Below are positions 53,374-61,139 of a stretch of DNA of 64,000 bases, one piece after another. This stretch comes from DAINRZ01 sp964634885. GTDB taxonomy: Bacteria > Bacteroidota > Ignavibacteria > Kapaibacteriales > UBA2268. The stretch spans positions 62,001 through 126,000 of the forward strand of contig CAZWLN010000001.1 in the NCBI GenBank assembly GCA_964634885.1, given 5' to 3'. Position 1 is the first letter of the stretch. Each line of letters opens with the position of its first letter. The notes below the pieces were generated by a model. The model saw nothing but the letters and a program-made list of their open reading frames with translations. It had not been told where the DNA came from and did no database searches. Position numbers and translations under genes: made by a program.

Positions 53374-54225
53374 TTATTTATTCAATATTTCAAACAGTTC
53401 ATCGAGTTTCGGTGTGAGAATGATTTCCGTTCTCCTGTTCGCAGCCAAGTCGTCCGGTGTTGCGCCGGTCTTTAATGGAAAGAATTCACTTCTGCCGGAT
53501 GCAATCACACGTGTAGGGTCAACCTTGCCGTTTTCAGTTAAGAAACGCACTACTTCTGTGGCACGTAAAACGCTAAGGTCCCAGTTGTCCCTGAACTTTG
53601 CCGATCCTTTGATTGCAACAGTGTCCGTGTGCCCTTCAACGAGAATATTAATGTCCCGTTGTGTGTTCAGGACGTTTGCCAAACCGAGCAACGCTTCCTG
53701 GCCGCTTTTGTCGATGTCTGTCTTGCCCGACTGGAAGAGAAGCTGATTGGAAAGTGAGACATAGACCTTGCCGTCCTTGATGGAGATGGACAGTCCCTTG
53801 TCGGTGAACCCCAGCAGGGCATTGGTCAGTTTTGTTTTCAGTTCGTTGATCTTGTCTTCCCTGGCTTTCAGCTTCGAATCGAGTTCGTTGTATTTTGCCT
53901 TTTGTTCGTTCAGTTCTTTTTGCATCTTTTCAATCGACGTCAGCATCTCCCGCGCTTTGTCGCTGCTGGAAGCTTTCATCTGTTCGTAGGTTTCCTTCAG
54001 TGAGTTGTAATTGTCGGTAAGGCTGCTTTGCTGCCTTGTCAGATCGTCGAGTTTGTATTTGTAATCGGAGATGGCTACGTTGTTGCCGTAGATGATTTTC
54101 TCGAGTGAATCGTTGCTCGTTTTAAGCGAGTCCCTCTGAAACACAACAGCATCGTAAGCCCCGGTCGATACGCAGGACATCAGGGCTATTGCAGTAAGAA
54201 ACGATAATACAATTATTCTGTTCAT
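53374..54225 (-). CDS. OmpA-family lipoprotein with coiled coil
   Basis: A 283-residue outer-membrane lipoprotein. The lipobox MSC follows a hydrophobic signal (MNRIIVLSFLTAIALMSC). A long coiled coil (about 30-140; repeated Lys/Glu/Leu heptads, with KMQKELNEQKAKYNEL) reaches toward the periplasm. The C-terminal OmpA domain (about 160-280) has the peptidoglycan-binding residues visible in EGHTDT, RA-VVRFL and NRRTEI. It links the outer membrane to peptidoglycan; Pal-like proteins do the same. A TTG-initiated frame reaches 54249. The ATG at 54223-54225 gives a normal signal peptide and is preferred. It is convergent with the receiver gene. Confidence 0.9.
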   Translation of the reverse strand: MNRIIVLSFLTAIALMSCVSTGAYDAVVFQRDSLKTSNDSLEKIIYGNNVAISDYKYKLDDLTRQQSSLTDNYNSLKETYEQMKASSSDKAREMLTSIEKMQKELNEQKAKYNELDSKLKAREDKINELKTKLTNALLGFTDKGLSISIKDGKVYVSLSNQLLFQSGKTDIDKSGQEALLGLANVLNTQRDINILVEGHTDTVAIKGSAKFRDNWDLSVLRATEVVRFLTENGKVDPTRVIASGRSEFFPLKTGATPDDLAANRRTEIILTPKLDELFEILNK

Positions 54226-54325
54226 AATACTAATCGAATTAATTAACAATATTATTTAAATCTATAATTAAACGAATTCTACTGTTAAATAAATTTCTTT
54301 AATTAATATTGCCTGAATTCAAAAA

Positions 54326-54360
54326 TGATAAAAGGGTAGCCCTGTCAATGAGCTACCCAT
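54326..54360 (-). terminator. Terminator of the class I aldolase gene
   Basis: Read on the minus strand, GGGTAGC (54352-54358) pairs with GCTACCC (54334-54340), followed by TTTTATC. It is about 25 bases after the aldolase stop at 54383. Confidence 0.65.
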
Positions 54361-54382
54361 TTCATCATTAATTCTCACTCAA

Positions 54383-55447
54383 TTACGCAATCGTAATCTC
54401 TTTGCAGAGGTAAACGTCCTGAATGACGTTGAGGAGCTTCACTCCTTCGGCCATCGGGCGCTGGAAGGCTTTCCTTCCGGAGATGAGGCCCATGCCGCCT
54501 GCTCTTTTGTTGATGACGGCAGTAACCGTAGCGTCGCCGAAGTCGTTCTTTCCTGCTGCTCCGCCGCTGTTGATGAGGCCCGCTTTGCCCATGAAGCAGT
54601 TTGCTACCTGGTAACGGCACAAGTCGATCGGGTGTTCGGAGCATAGCTCTGTGTATATCCTGTCGTCGAACTTGCCGTAGGATGAATTGCCCATGTTCAA
54701 CGCCTTGTAGCCGCCGTTGTTTTCCGGCAGTTTCTGTTTGATGATGTCAGCCTGGATGGTAACGCCTAAGTGGTTAGCCTGGCTTGTAAGGTCTGCCGAA
54801 ACATGATAGTCTTTGTCTTTCTTGAAATCCGGGTTTCTGAGGTAGCACCACAGGACAGTTGCCATACCCAGTTCATGGGCGTAAGCAAAAGCCTCGGCTA
54901 CTTCGATGATCTGGCGGTGGCTGTTGTCTGAGCCGAAATAGATTGTGGCGCCGACAGCTGCCGCACCCATGTCGTAAGCCTGATCGATCCTGCCGAACAT
55001 GATCTGGTCAAAATCGTTGGGGAAAGTCAGAAGTTCGTTGTGGTTGACCTTTACCAGGAACGGAATCTTGTGTGCATATTTACGTGCAACCATTCCCAGT
55101 GCGCCGAAAGTCGAAGCTACTGCGTTGCAGCCGCCTTCGACAGCCAGTTTAACAATGTTTTCGGGGTCGAAATAGTCAGGGTTCTTTGCGAAGCTTGCTC
55201 CTGCCGAGTGCTCGATGCCCTGGTCAACAGGAAGTATCGACATATAGCCGGTGCCGGCAAGCCTGCCGGTATTGAATATCCAGTCCAGGTTGTTCAGCAC
55301 CCTGTTGTTACGGTCGGTGTTGATGAACACTTTGTCCACGAAATCGGGTGAAGGCGTGGCAAGCCTTTCTTTGGGTATTTTCGGATTATTGAAATTTAAA
55401 AGGTTGTCAGCGTTGGCGCCCAAGTATTCTTTGATTTTTTCAAGCAT
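54383..55447 (-). CDS. fbaB: Class I fructose-bisphosphate aldolase (FbaB/DhnA type)
   Basis: Glycolytic/gluconeogenic aldolase cleaving fructose-1,6-bisphosphate to dihydroxyacetone phosphate and glyceraldehyde-3-phosphate through a lysine Schiff base. At 354 residues it matches the FbaB (about 350) type. A Schiff-base Lys lies at 237 (ADIIKQKLPEN), preceded by SILPVDQGIEHSAG, VAVGATIYFGS, and followed by the phosphate-binding NSGGAAG and RAGGMGLISGRKAF segments. GGAGGG lies just before the ATG. A -7 element match is at 55502. It is alone on the minus strand and divergent from an unknown propeller-like gene. Confidence 0.93.
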   Translation of the reverse strand: MLEKIKEYLGANADNLLNFNNPKIPKERLATPSPDFVDKVFINTDRNNRVLNNLDWIFNTGRLAGTGYMSILPVDQGIEHSAGASFAKNPDYFDPENIVKLAVEGGCNAVASTFGALGMVARKYAHKIPFLVKVNHNELLTFPNDFDQIMFGRIDQAYDMGAAAVGATIYFGSDNSHRQIIEVAEAFAYAHELGMATVLWCYLRNPDFKKDKDYHVSADLTSQANHLGVTIQADIIKQKLPENNGGYKALNMGNSSYGKFDDRIYTELCSEHPIDLCRYQVANCFMGKAGLINSGGAAGKNDFGDATVTAVINKRAGGMGLISGRKAFQRPMAEGVKLLNVIQDVYLCKEITIA

Positions 55448-55501
55448 AATATCCCTCCGTTAAGATTAACAAATACATTCACCAATTTCAAAAACCAAAT
55501 A

Positions 55502-55509
55502 CAAAGATA
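55502..55509 (-). promoter_or_regulatory. Candidate promoter -7 element of the aldolase gene
   Basis: The minus strand reads TATCTTTG (plus CAAAGATA, 55502-55509), an exact TAnnTTTG match. It is 55 bases upstream of the aldolase start. A TTTA-like -33 element lies about 19 bases further up. This is a consensus match only. Confidence 0.45.
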
Positions 55510-55621
55510 ATAAAGATTTTTTACTATTAATAAAGTTAATGAAAATAATTTAATGGTGATATTTTCGTTTAGTGAATAATAATTGCTATATTTACTTTTT
55601 GTTTAATGAATTTTGAAGAAT

Positions 55622-56857
55622 ATGAAGTTTAAGATACATTTAATATTTATTCTTGGATTATTCATCACTCACAGTTCTAAAGCAGACCAATGCATCGACT
55701 ACTTAGCGTTGAGCAACGGTGAGGACATCTACGATTACGGCATTGACAGCACTGGCCACTGGTTCGCTCTCACTGCACCGTTTACCGACCAGTACAGGCT
55801 CATCGTTGACGGCAAGGACTACGGCGTGTACACCGACGTCAAGCCGCTGGTGTTCTCAAACGACGGTAACAAGTGGGCCTGCTTCGCGAAAACGAATGTT
55901 GACTGGAGAGTGGTTACTAACGATACGGTAATCGACCTTGCCGTTTCCAACGTGGGAGAGATGTTGTTCACTCCGAACTCCGAACACCTCATCTATTCCT
56001 GGTTCGAAGGAGCGGATGAAGTAATAAACTGGATCGATAAAAAAATCCGTGTCATCAACCGCAGCGGAAAGCTGTACAGTACCTGGGGCGGTGAACGCTA
56101 TGCCTTCCTGGGAATGCGCGGCAACAGCTATGTAATAAACATAAACGGGACCGAGACAAGCTCCTACGATGCCATCTTACCCATCGGTTTCTGGTCTGAC
56201 GGCAGTTTTCTGTATGGGGCAAGAAACGGCGATTACTGGGAAGTATATTTCAAGGGAGAACCCTTAGATGAACTATATTCCGAAATATACGAAGTGGCCA
56301 TGAACATCACCGGTACCGTGGCAGGCCTGCTGGTGCGCAGGAGCCTGAACGACGCCACAGGCATCATCCTTTCCGACAACTACTACGAACCTCTCGTGGG
56401 CAAACCCTATGACTGGGTAGGGAACATGGTACTCCATCCGGAAGTGGAACTGCTGGCGTACAAAGCGATGTACCACGGCAATTATGTCGCTGTACTGAAC
56501 AATACCGATTACTTCGGCGGCAACGAGGTCGGCAGCCCGCGCTTCACACATGACGGCAGCGAGATGTACTTCACAGGCAATTACGTTAACTATTTCGTGA
56601 ACATCGGAGGCAGGCGCTACAACCTTCCGACGGAAATCGACCTGGGATTGAACTACGCAATGAAGCCCGGCAGCAGGTCGATTGCCTATTCGACGAGCAT
56701 CACCATGGTTGTCCGCTACTTAGAGACAAACGAGCTGTATGCAGGCAACATCGTCGATGAGATCATCCAGCCGATCTACAACCGGCGCACCGAGAGGTAC
56801 GAGACATTGGGCAGGATAGGGAAGAGGCTCTACCTGATGACTTGTAAGGTGTTGTAA
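55622..56857 (+). CDS. Hypothetical secreted beta-propeller-like protein
   Basis: I do not recognise the family. About 411 residues, with a signal peptide (MKFKIHLIFILGLFITHSSKA) and then repeated beta-strand units with Trp/Tyr, Gly and Asp (GDYWEVYFKG, GIILSDNYYEPL, SPRFTHDGSEMYF, SNDGNKWACF). The repetition looks like a WD/TolB-type beta-propeller with about seven blades. Cysteines are few. The frame could start at TTG 55613, but the ATG at 55622 (GAAGA upstream) is better. It lies between the aldolase promoter region and a REP-like repeat and has no obvious operon partner. No T9SS sorting domain is evident. Confidence 0.65.
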   Translation: MKFKIHLIFILGLFITHSSKADQCIDYLALSNGEDIYDYGIDSTGHWFALTAPFTDQYRLIVDGKDYGVYTDVKPLVFSNDGNKWACFAKTNVDWRVVTNDTVIDLAVSNVGEMLFTPNSEHLIYSWFEGADEVINWIDKKIRVINRSGKLYSTWGGERYAFLGMRGNSYVININGTETSSYDAILPIGFWSDGSFLYGARNGDYWEVYFKGEPLDELYSEIYEVAMNITGTVAGLLVRRSLNDATGIILSDNYYEPLVGKPYDWVGNMVLHPEVELLAYKAMYHGNYVAVLNNTDYFGGNEVGSPRFTHDGSEMYFTGNYVNYFVNIGGRRYNLPTEIDLGLNYAMKPGSRSIAYSTSITMVVRYLETNELYAGNIVDEIIQPIYNRRTERYETLGRIGKRLYLMTCKVL

Positions 56858-56870
56858 AGGGATATTTTCA

Positions 56871-57095
56871 TAGCCACGAGCTTTAGCTCGTGGACAAGTA
56901 TTTTATGGGGTAAACGGCTTTAGCCTACATGACCACAAACAAAGCTTCAAACTTAAAAGCAATGTATCTATAAATAATAAATGTATTTGTAAAGTCGATG
57001 AAACATCCTTTAGAATTTTGGTTAAAACCGGTATCCTGACAAACCGATCCACGAGCTGAAGCTCGTGGCTATTAAATTCACATTTCATTTTAACT
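56871..57095. repeat. REP-like element: two hairpins in opposite orientation
   Basis: Two near-identical hairpins, CCACGAGCT...AGCTCGTGG (56874-56893) and (57049-57068), bound about 175 bases of AT-rich sequence containing a CGGCTTTAGCC dyad. The outer flank of the second one (57069-57091) recurs with its hairpin at 37831-37868. No transposase is inside. The layout fits a REPIN/MITE derived from an IS200/RAYT-type element. The rest of the 56858-57289 gap holds nothing recognisable. Confidence 0.65.
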
Positions 57096-57289
57096 TAATC
57101 CCCAAATAATTAATTAGAACCATTATATTCCTGCTCGAAAATAATTATCAGGGTAAAAAAATTAATCTTCCATTTAGATTAAAGATGCAGGATATCCACA
57201 TTTTTTCCAGTTACAATTCTTCTTTATTATTTTCTTAGCTTCAATTCTATTTTATTATCTGGCAACTACATCAATTACACGTGAATGAT

Positions 57290-58297
57290 TTACATCCCCT
57301 CAAACTCCATCCAGCCGTTCTCCAGAATGAGTTCGGCAATCTGCACGGCATTCGTTGCCGCGCCTTTGCGGCGGTTGTCGGATACGACCCAGAAATATGC
57401 GCCGTTGTCAACCGTGTCATCCCGACGGAAGCGCCCGACATAAACCGGGTCTGTGTCAGAAGCTATGGCAGGGGTGGGGTACACTTCGTTAACAGGGTCG
57501 TCCATCACGACGACATTATGCCTGTGGTCGAAGAGTGAACGCAGTTCCCCGACGGTAAAAGGCTTTTCTGTTTCGATGTTTACCGATTCTCCGTGTCCGC
57601 CGATGATCGGCAGGCGGACGCATGTAACGGCAACCTTAAGGCCGGGTTCATTCATGATCTTCCTGGTCTCGTTCTTCATCTTTATCTCCTCCTCGGAGAA
57701 TCCTTCAGGATCGGTGATGGTGTGGAACATGGCATTGAAAGCAATCCTGTGTTTGTCTCCCGTCGATTCGCCGTCCAGTTCCTTCATCAGCTTGTCAACA
57801 CCTTTCTGGCCTGCGCCGCTGATGGACTGGTATGTGGAGACAATCACCCTCTTAAGCCTGTAATTGTCATGAATCGGTTTAAGGGCAACTACAAGCTGGA
57901 TAGTCGAGCAGTTCGGGTTTGCGATGATGCCGTGGTGGTTCCTGGCTGCTTCCGGATTCACTTCTGGAACGACAAGGGGTACATTCTCATGCATTCGCCA
58001 GTAGCTTCCGTTGTCGATGACAATACATCCGGCTTTTGCGGCTATCGGTGCGAACTCCACGCTGACTGCCTTACCTGCGGAGAACAGGGCAATGTCCACA
58101 CCCTTAAAGGAATCGGCTGTAAGTTTTTCGACTTCGTACTGAGAATCCCTGTAATTGATCAGAGTACCCGCCGACCTTTCCGAAGCCAGCAGCTTCAATT
58201 CATTAACCGGAAAATTCCGCTCTTCGAGCACTCTTACCATCGTCCTGCCTATCAGCCCGGAAGCACCGACAACAGCTACTTTCAATCCTTCTTTCAT
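57290..58297 (-). CDS. asd: Aspartate-semialdehyde dehydrogenase
   Basis: Reductive conversion of aspartyl-phosphate to aspartate-semialdehyde with NADPH, feeding lysine/diaminopimelate, threonine and methionine synthesis, in the cytoplasm. 335 residues. The Rossmann motif GASGLIG (11-17), catalytic Cys130 (NPNCSTIQ) and the acid/base His235 (GGHGES) are present. The ATNAVQIAELILE ending is family-typical. It is a single-gene unit on the minus strand. No other lysine-pathway gene is in the window, though a methionine gene (the fused methyltransferase at 46987) is nearby on the map. Confidence 0.95.
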   Translation of the reverse strand: MKEGLKVAVVGASGLIGRTMVRVLEERNFPVNELKLLASERSAGTLINYRDSQYEVEKLTADSFKGVDIALFSAGKAVSVEFAPIAAKAGCIVIDNGSYWRMHENVPLVVPEVNPEAARNHHGIIANPNCSTIQLVVALKPIHDNYRLKRVIVSTYQSISGAGQKGVDKLMKELDGESTGDKHRIAFNAMFHTITDPEGFSEEEIKMKNETRKIMNEPGLKVAVTCVRLPIIGGHGESVNIETEKPFTVGELRSLFDHRHNVVVMDDPVNEVYPTPAIASDTDPVYVGRFRRDDTVDNGAYFWVVSDNRRKGAATNAVQIAELILENGWMEFEGM

Positions 58298-58608
58298 AAC
58301 GCTTCTTCTTTTACTGTCCTAACAAAATCTCAATAAAGGAATTGAAGTTGATCAATCCCTAATTTGATTTACGATTGATGTTTTTCATTTTTCAAATTTA
58401 ATAAATTTTAGAATATTTATTATCTTTGATTAATATAGGCACACATTAATATTTTGGGGATTAAGCAAGAAGTTAATATAGAATTGAATAGTCAGTTTTT
58501 TACTCGTGTTGAAGTTTTAATGTATCTATGTCCTTCTATTTCTTGAAATAATTAGGAATTCCGTGTACTGAGACACTTAATAATCATTAAGCCATTCGCA
58601 TTATGTTT

Positions 58609-58735
58609 TTACAGATATACAACCCCTAACGGGGTTGGCAGAGATACAAGACACATATTGTTACAGATATACAACCCCTAACGGGGTTGGAGAAGACTAT
58701 CTGTTCTCAGAACTCCGCAGGAGTTCAACATCTGT
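58609..58735. repeat. Two direct repeats of a 30-base palindromic unit
   Basis: The unit TTACAGATATAC plus AACCCCTAACGGGGTTGG occurs identically at 58609-58638 and 58661-58690 (52-base period). The CAACCCC-TAAC-GGGGTTG core is a palindrome. A third palindrome, AACTCC-GCA-GGAGTT (58711-58725), follows and ends in ATCTGT, the reverse of the opening ACAGAT. It lies in the 487-base gap upstream of the asd gene. It is a compact repeat element, too short for CRISPR. Confidence 0.7.
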
Positions 58736-58784
58736 TGATAATACTGTTTTGCCTGTTCAATCACGTTTATGTTATCTTACATTT

Positions 58785-60974
58785 CTATCTGACAACCATT
58801 ACCCGGGTATAAATCGTTTTTGTACCGTTGAGTATTTGGATGATGTACTGCCCCTGGGCAAGTCGGCTGACATCGAGACTGATTTTACTCTCGTCAATTA
58901 AGAAATTATATTTCCCGTTGTCTATTCGCCTCCCGAAATTGTCAAACAGCAAGACCGAAGCATTTTCAGATAGTTTTTCATTACTAATAGTAATAATATG
59001 TTCGGCAGGATTCGGATAGGCAAAGGCAGAAGAGCCGTTTTTGGTTTCTTCAGGCACCGCTGTAATCAACTCATCGGGTATTGCTTCCAGGCTGTATCTA
59101 TACGGGCATCTGGCGCTGAAATAGTGCTTTCCGTCAATATGCATAGTAATACCCGGAGTTTCGAAATATCCGTGTTGTCCGACGATGTTTATCTTCATCC
59201 CGGTTTCGAGGTTGTAACCAAACAAGCCCTTTAAATCGATGTAGTATTCCGAATAGAATACCCAAATGGCTTTATGGCTGCCGAGAAAACCGGTAATAAC
59301 CGAATTATTAATAAAATTATATTTAAAACTATCAATCCTGACGCCATATATTGTTTTCTGTTCTTCAATATCGTAAACAGAAACGACTGAATCGGCATTA
59401 TTCCAGAAAAGAGCATATCTTCCATCATTGGTCAGGTCGTTGAAATCGGGCGCCTGGGGTATTCCTGCAACCGGCCTGGCTGTCGAAGAGCCGGTAGAAG
59501 GATCGAAATGAAAAGCAGATTTACCTTTCGTGAAGTAATTCACTTCTCCTTTAGGTGAAATAACTATCTTGCCCAGGTTCATTCCTTTGCTCACTAAGTC
59601 TGTTTTATTGCGAAGGCTGTAGTCGCCTGTATTAAACACTTCAATTAAATCATTATTGTATGCAATCATGAAATTCCGGGTAGAATCGAAGATGATACCG
59701 GTAATCGTGTCCATGTCCGTAAACAATTCCCTGTCGGTTTTTTTGGTTTCGATATTAACGAAAAGAATGGTATCCGATTTTGTAAAGGTCAGGTATTTGG
59801 AATCGGGAGTAAAAGAATGAATAAAAGCCTCTATCTGAAAATACTTGACAAAAGAGGAATCGACGACATTAACCAAGAGAGTTGAACGATCCATCCTACT
59901 CCAGACAGAAGCAAGGCTGCAATCGGAGTTCGTTACAATTTTCTCCGGGTACTCGATGAATCCTGGCGGGATGGATGATATTTTGGAACTGTCGGCAATA
60001 TCATAAATGAAATATGATTGTTCCGGCGCAGGGTCTGAAGTACCTCTAAAACAATTATAATAATTGCTTTTGCATCCTATTCCAATTTTCAAATCTGATG
60101 ATACATAATTGAGAGAGGTCGATGACCATTTTAAAGACGGCCAGGTTTTGAATAGAAATGTGTCTTCCCGGATGTCATAAACACAATTATCAACCAACAG
60201 ATACCTCATGTTTGCCGATAGAAAATATCTGTATATTTCCGATTTCTGCAGCTTCTTTTTATATATAATATCTCCATTAGCAGCATCCATAAGATGAAAG
60301 GTATCGGGTTTCAGAAAATAGGACAGATGTTTGCCGCCATCGCAGAAACGAACATAAAAAGCTTTTGGACTCAGATGGACGCTGCCTGATTGCATCCCAT
60401 CCTTTACAGACCAGTATTCCAGTGAGTCAGCCCGCCGTATTACCACCTGTTCTTTTTCAGGTAGAATGAACGCATCAGGATTCGATGAAGGTATCTCTCC
60501 AAGGAACAATTCCTCACTTGTACTGCCGGTTTTCGTATCGATTACGGTCAGTTTAAGTGTGGCCCTGTTGAACACGAACAGGGATTCACCGCCGTAACTG
60601 AGGCTGTAAATGCAATTGGTATCATTAATGACGTCGATGACGGTTTTCAACAGCATTTCACCGCTATGATAATTATATATGTACAGCAGGCTGTCGTAAT
60701 TGACTGCAAATCTTCCGGATTTTCCATCAATGGAAGATTTATTCGTATATTTAAGGGTCATATCTGTGATGTTTTCATGTATCTTGTCTGTTTCCAGATC
60801 AATCTTGTAAAAGCATACTGCTTCTTCATCATAATGATAGCATAAAATTACAACTTCTTTATCATTGCCCGGATCCATCAGACTATACAAATCGATTGGG
60901 CTTCCGTCTTCAAAAGCGCTTAATTTCGATACAAGCGAAATAAAAAGAATTAGCAGCAATATGAACTTTCTCAT
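58785..60974 (-). CDS. T9SS-secreted propeller-like protein, copy A
   Basis: A 729-residue protein with a signal peptide (1-20, MRKFILLLILFISLVSKLSA) and a large beta-propeller-like body. Repeated short strands with Tyr, Phe and Asp and phrases such as SPDSKYLTF, ILFVNIETKK and GIIFDSTRNFM recall quinoprotein/WD-like propellers. The last 80 residues are a T9SS type A sorting domain (AFAYPNPAEHIITIS, then FGRRIDN, LAQGQYIIQIL). So it is exported by T9SS and released or surface-attached. The next upstream gene is a paralogue with the same N-terminal 198 residues. Function is unknown. Confidence 0.85.
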   Translation of the reverse strand: MRKFILLLILFISLVSKLSAFEDGSPIDLYSLMDPGNDKEVVILCYHYDEEAVCFYKIDLETDKIHENITDMTLKYTNKSSIDGKSGRFAVNYDSLLYIYNYHSGEMLLKTVIDVINDTNCIYSLSYGGESLFVFNRATLKLTVIDTKTGSTSEELFLGEIPSSNPDAFILPEKEQVVIRRADSLEYWSVKDGMQSGSVHLSPKAFYVRFCDGGKHLSYFLKPDTFHLMDAANGDIIYKKKLQKSEIYRYFLSANMRYLLVDNCVYDIREDTFLFKTWPSLKWSSTSLNYVSSDLKIGIGCKSNYYNCFRGTSDPAPEQSYFIYDIADSSKISSIPPGFIEYPEKIVTNSDCSLASVWSRMDRSTLLVNVVDSSFVKYFQIEAFIHSFTPDSKYLTFTKSDTILFVNIETKKTDRELFTDMDTITGIIFDSTRNFMIAYNNDLIEVFNTGDYSLRNKTDLVSKGMNLGKIVISPKGEVNYFTKGKSAFHFDPSTGSSTARPVAGIPQAPDFNDLTNDGRYALFWNNADSVVSVYDIEEQKTIYGVRIDSFKYNFINNSVITGFLGSHKAIWVFYSEYYIDLKGLFGYNLETGMKINIVGQHGYFETPGITMHIDGKHYFSARCPYRYSLEAIPDELITAVPEETKNGSSAFAYPNPAEHIITISNEKLSENASVLLFDNFGRRIDNGKYNFLIDESKISLDVSRLAQGQYIIQILNGTKTIYTRVMVVR

Positions 60975-61139
60975 AGAATCCTCACGAATTTCCGATTTCC
61001 GAAAAATTATAATGCTAATATAATAAATTAAGATATGTGAATGAAAGAAAAATTAAATACAGTTCCAACGGCTTGGAGAGATTTTGAATATACAAAACCC
61101 TGTTTTGCCTGTTCAATCCAATTAATGCCTCTTACATTT

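Noticed and set aside
56871..57095. An insertion sequence
   Set aside because: The two hairpins flank only about 175 bases without a transposase frame; better called a REP-like pair.
57593..58336. A 247-residue open frame on the plus strand
   Set aside because: It is antisense to asd; the asd frame has all catalytic motifs and this one has none.
58609..58690. A CRISPR array
   Set aside because: Only two units with a spacer of 22 bases and no cas gene in the window; each unit contains its own palindrome.
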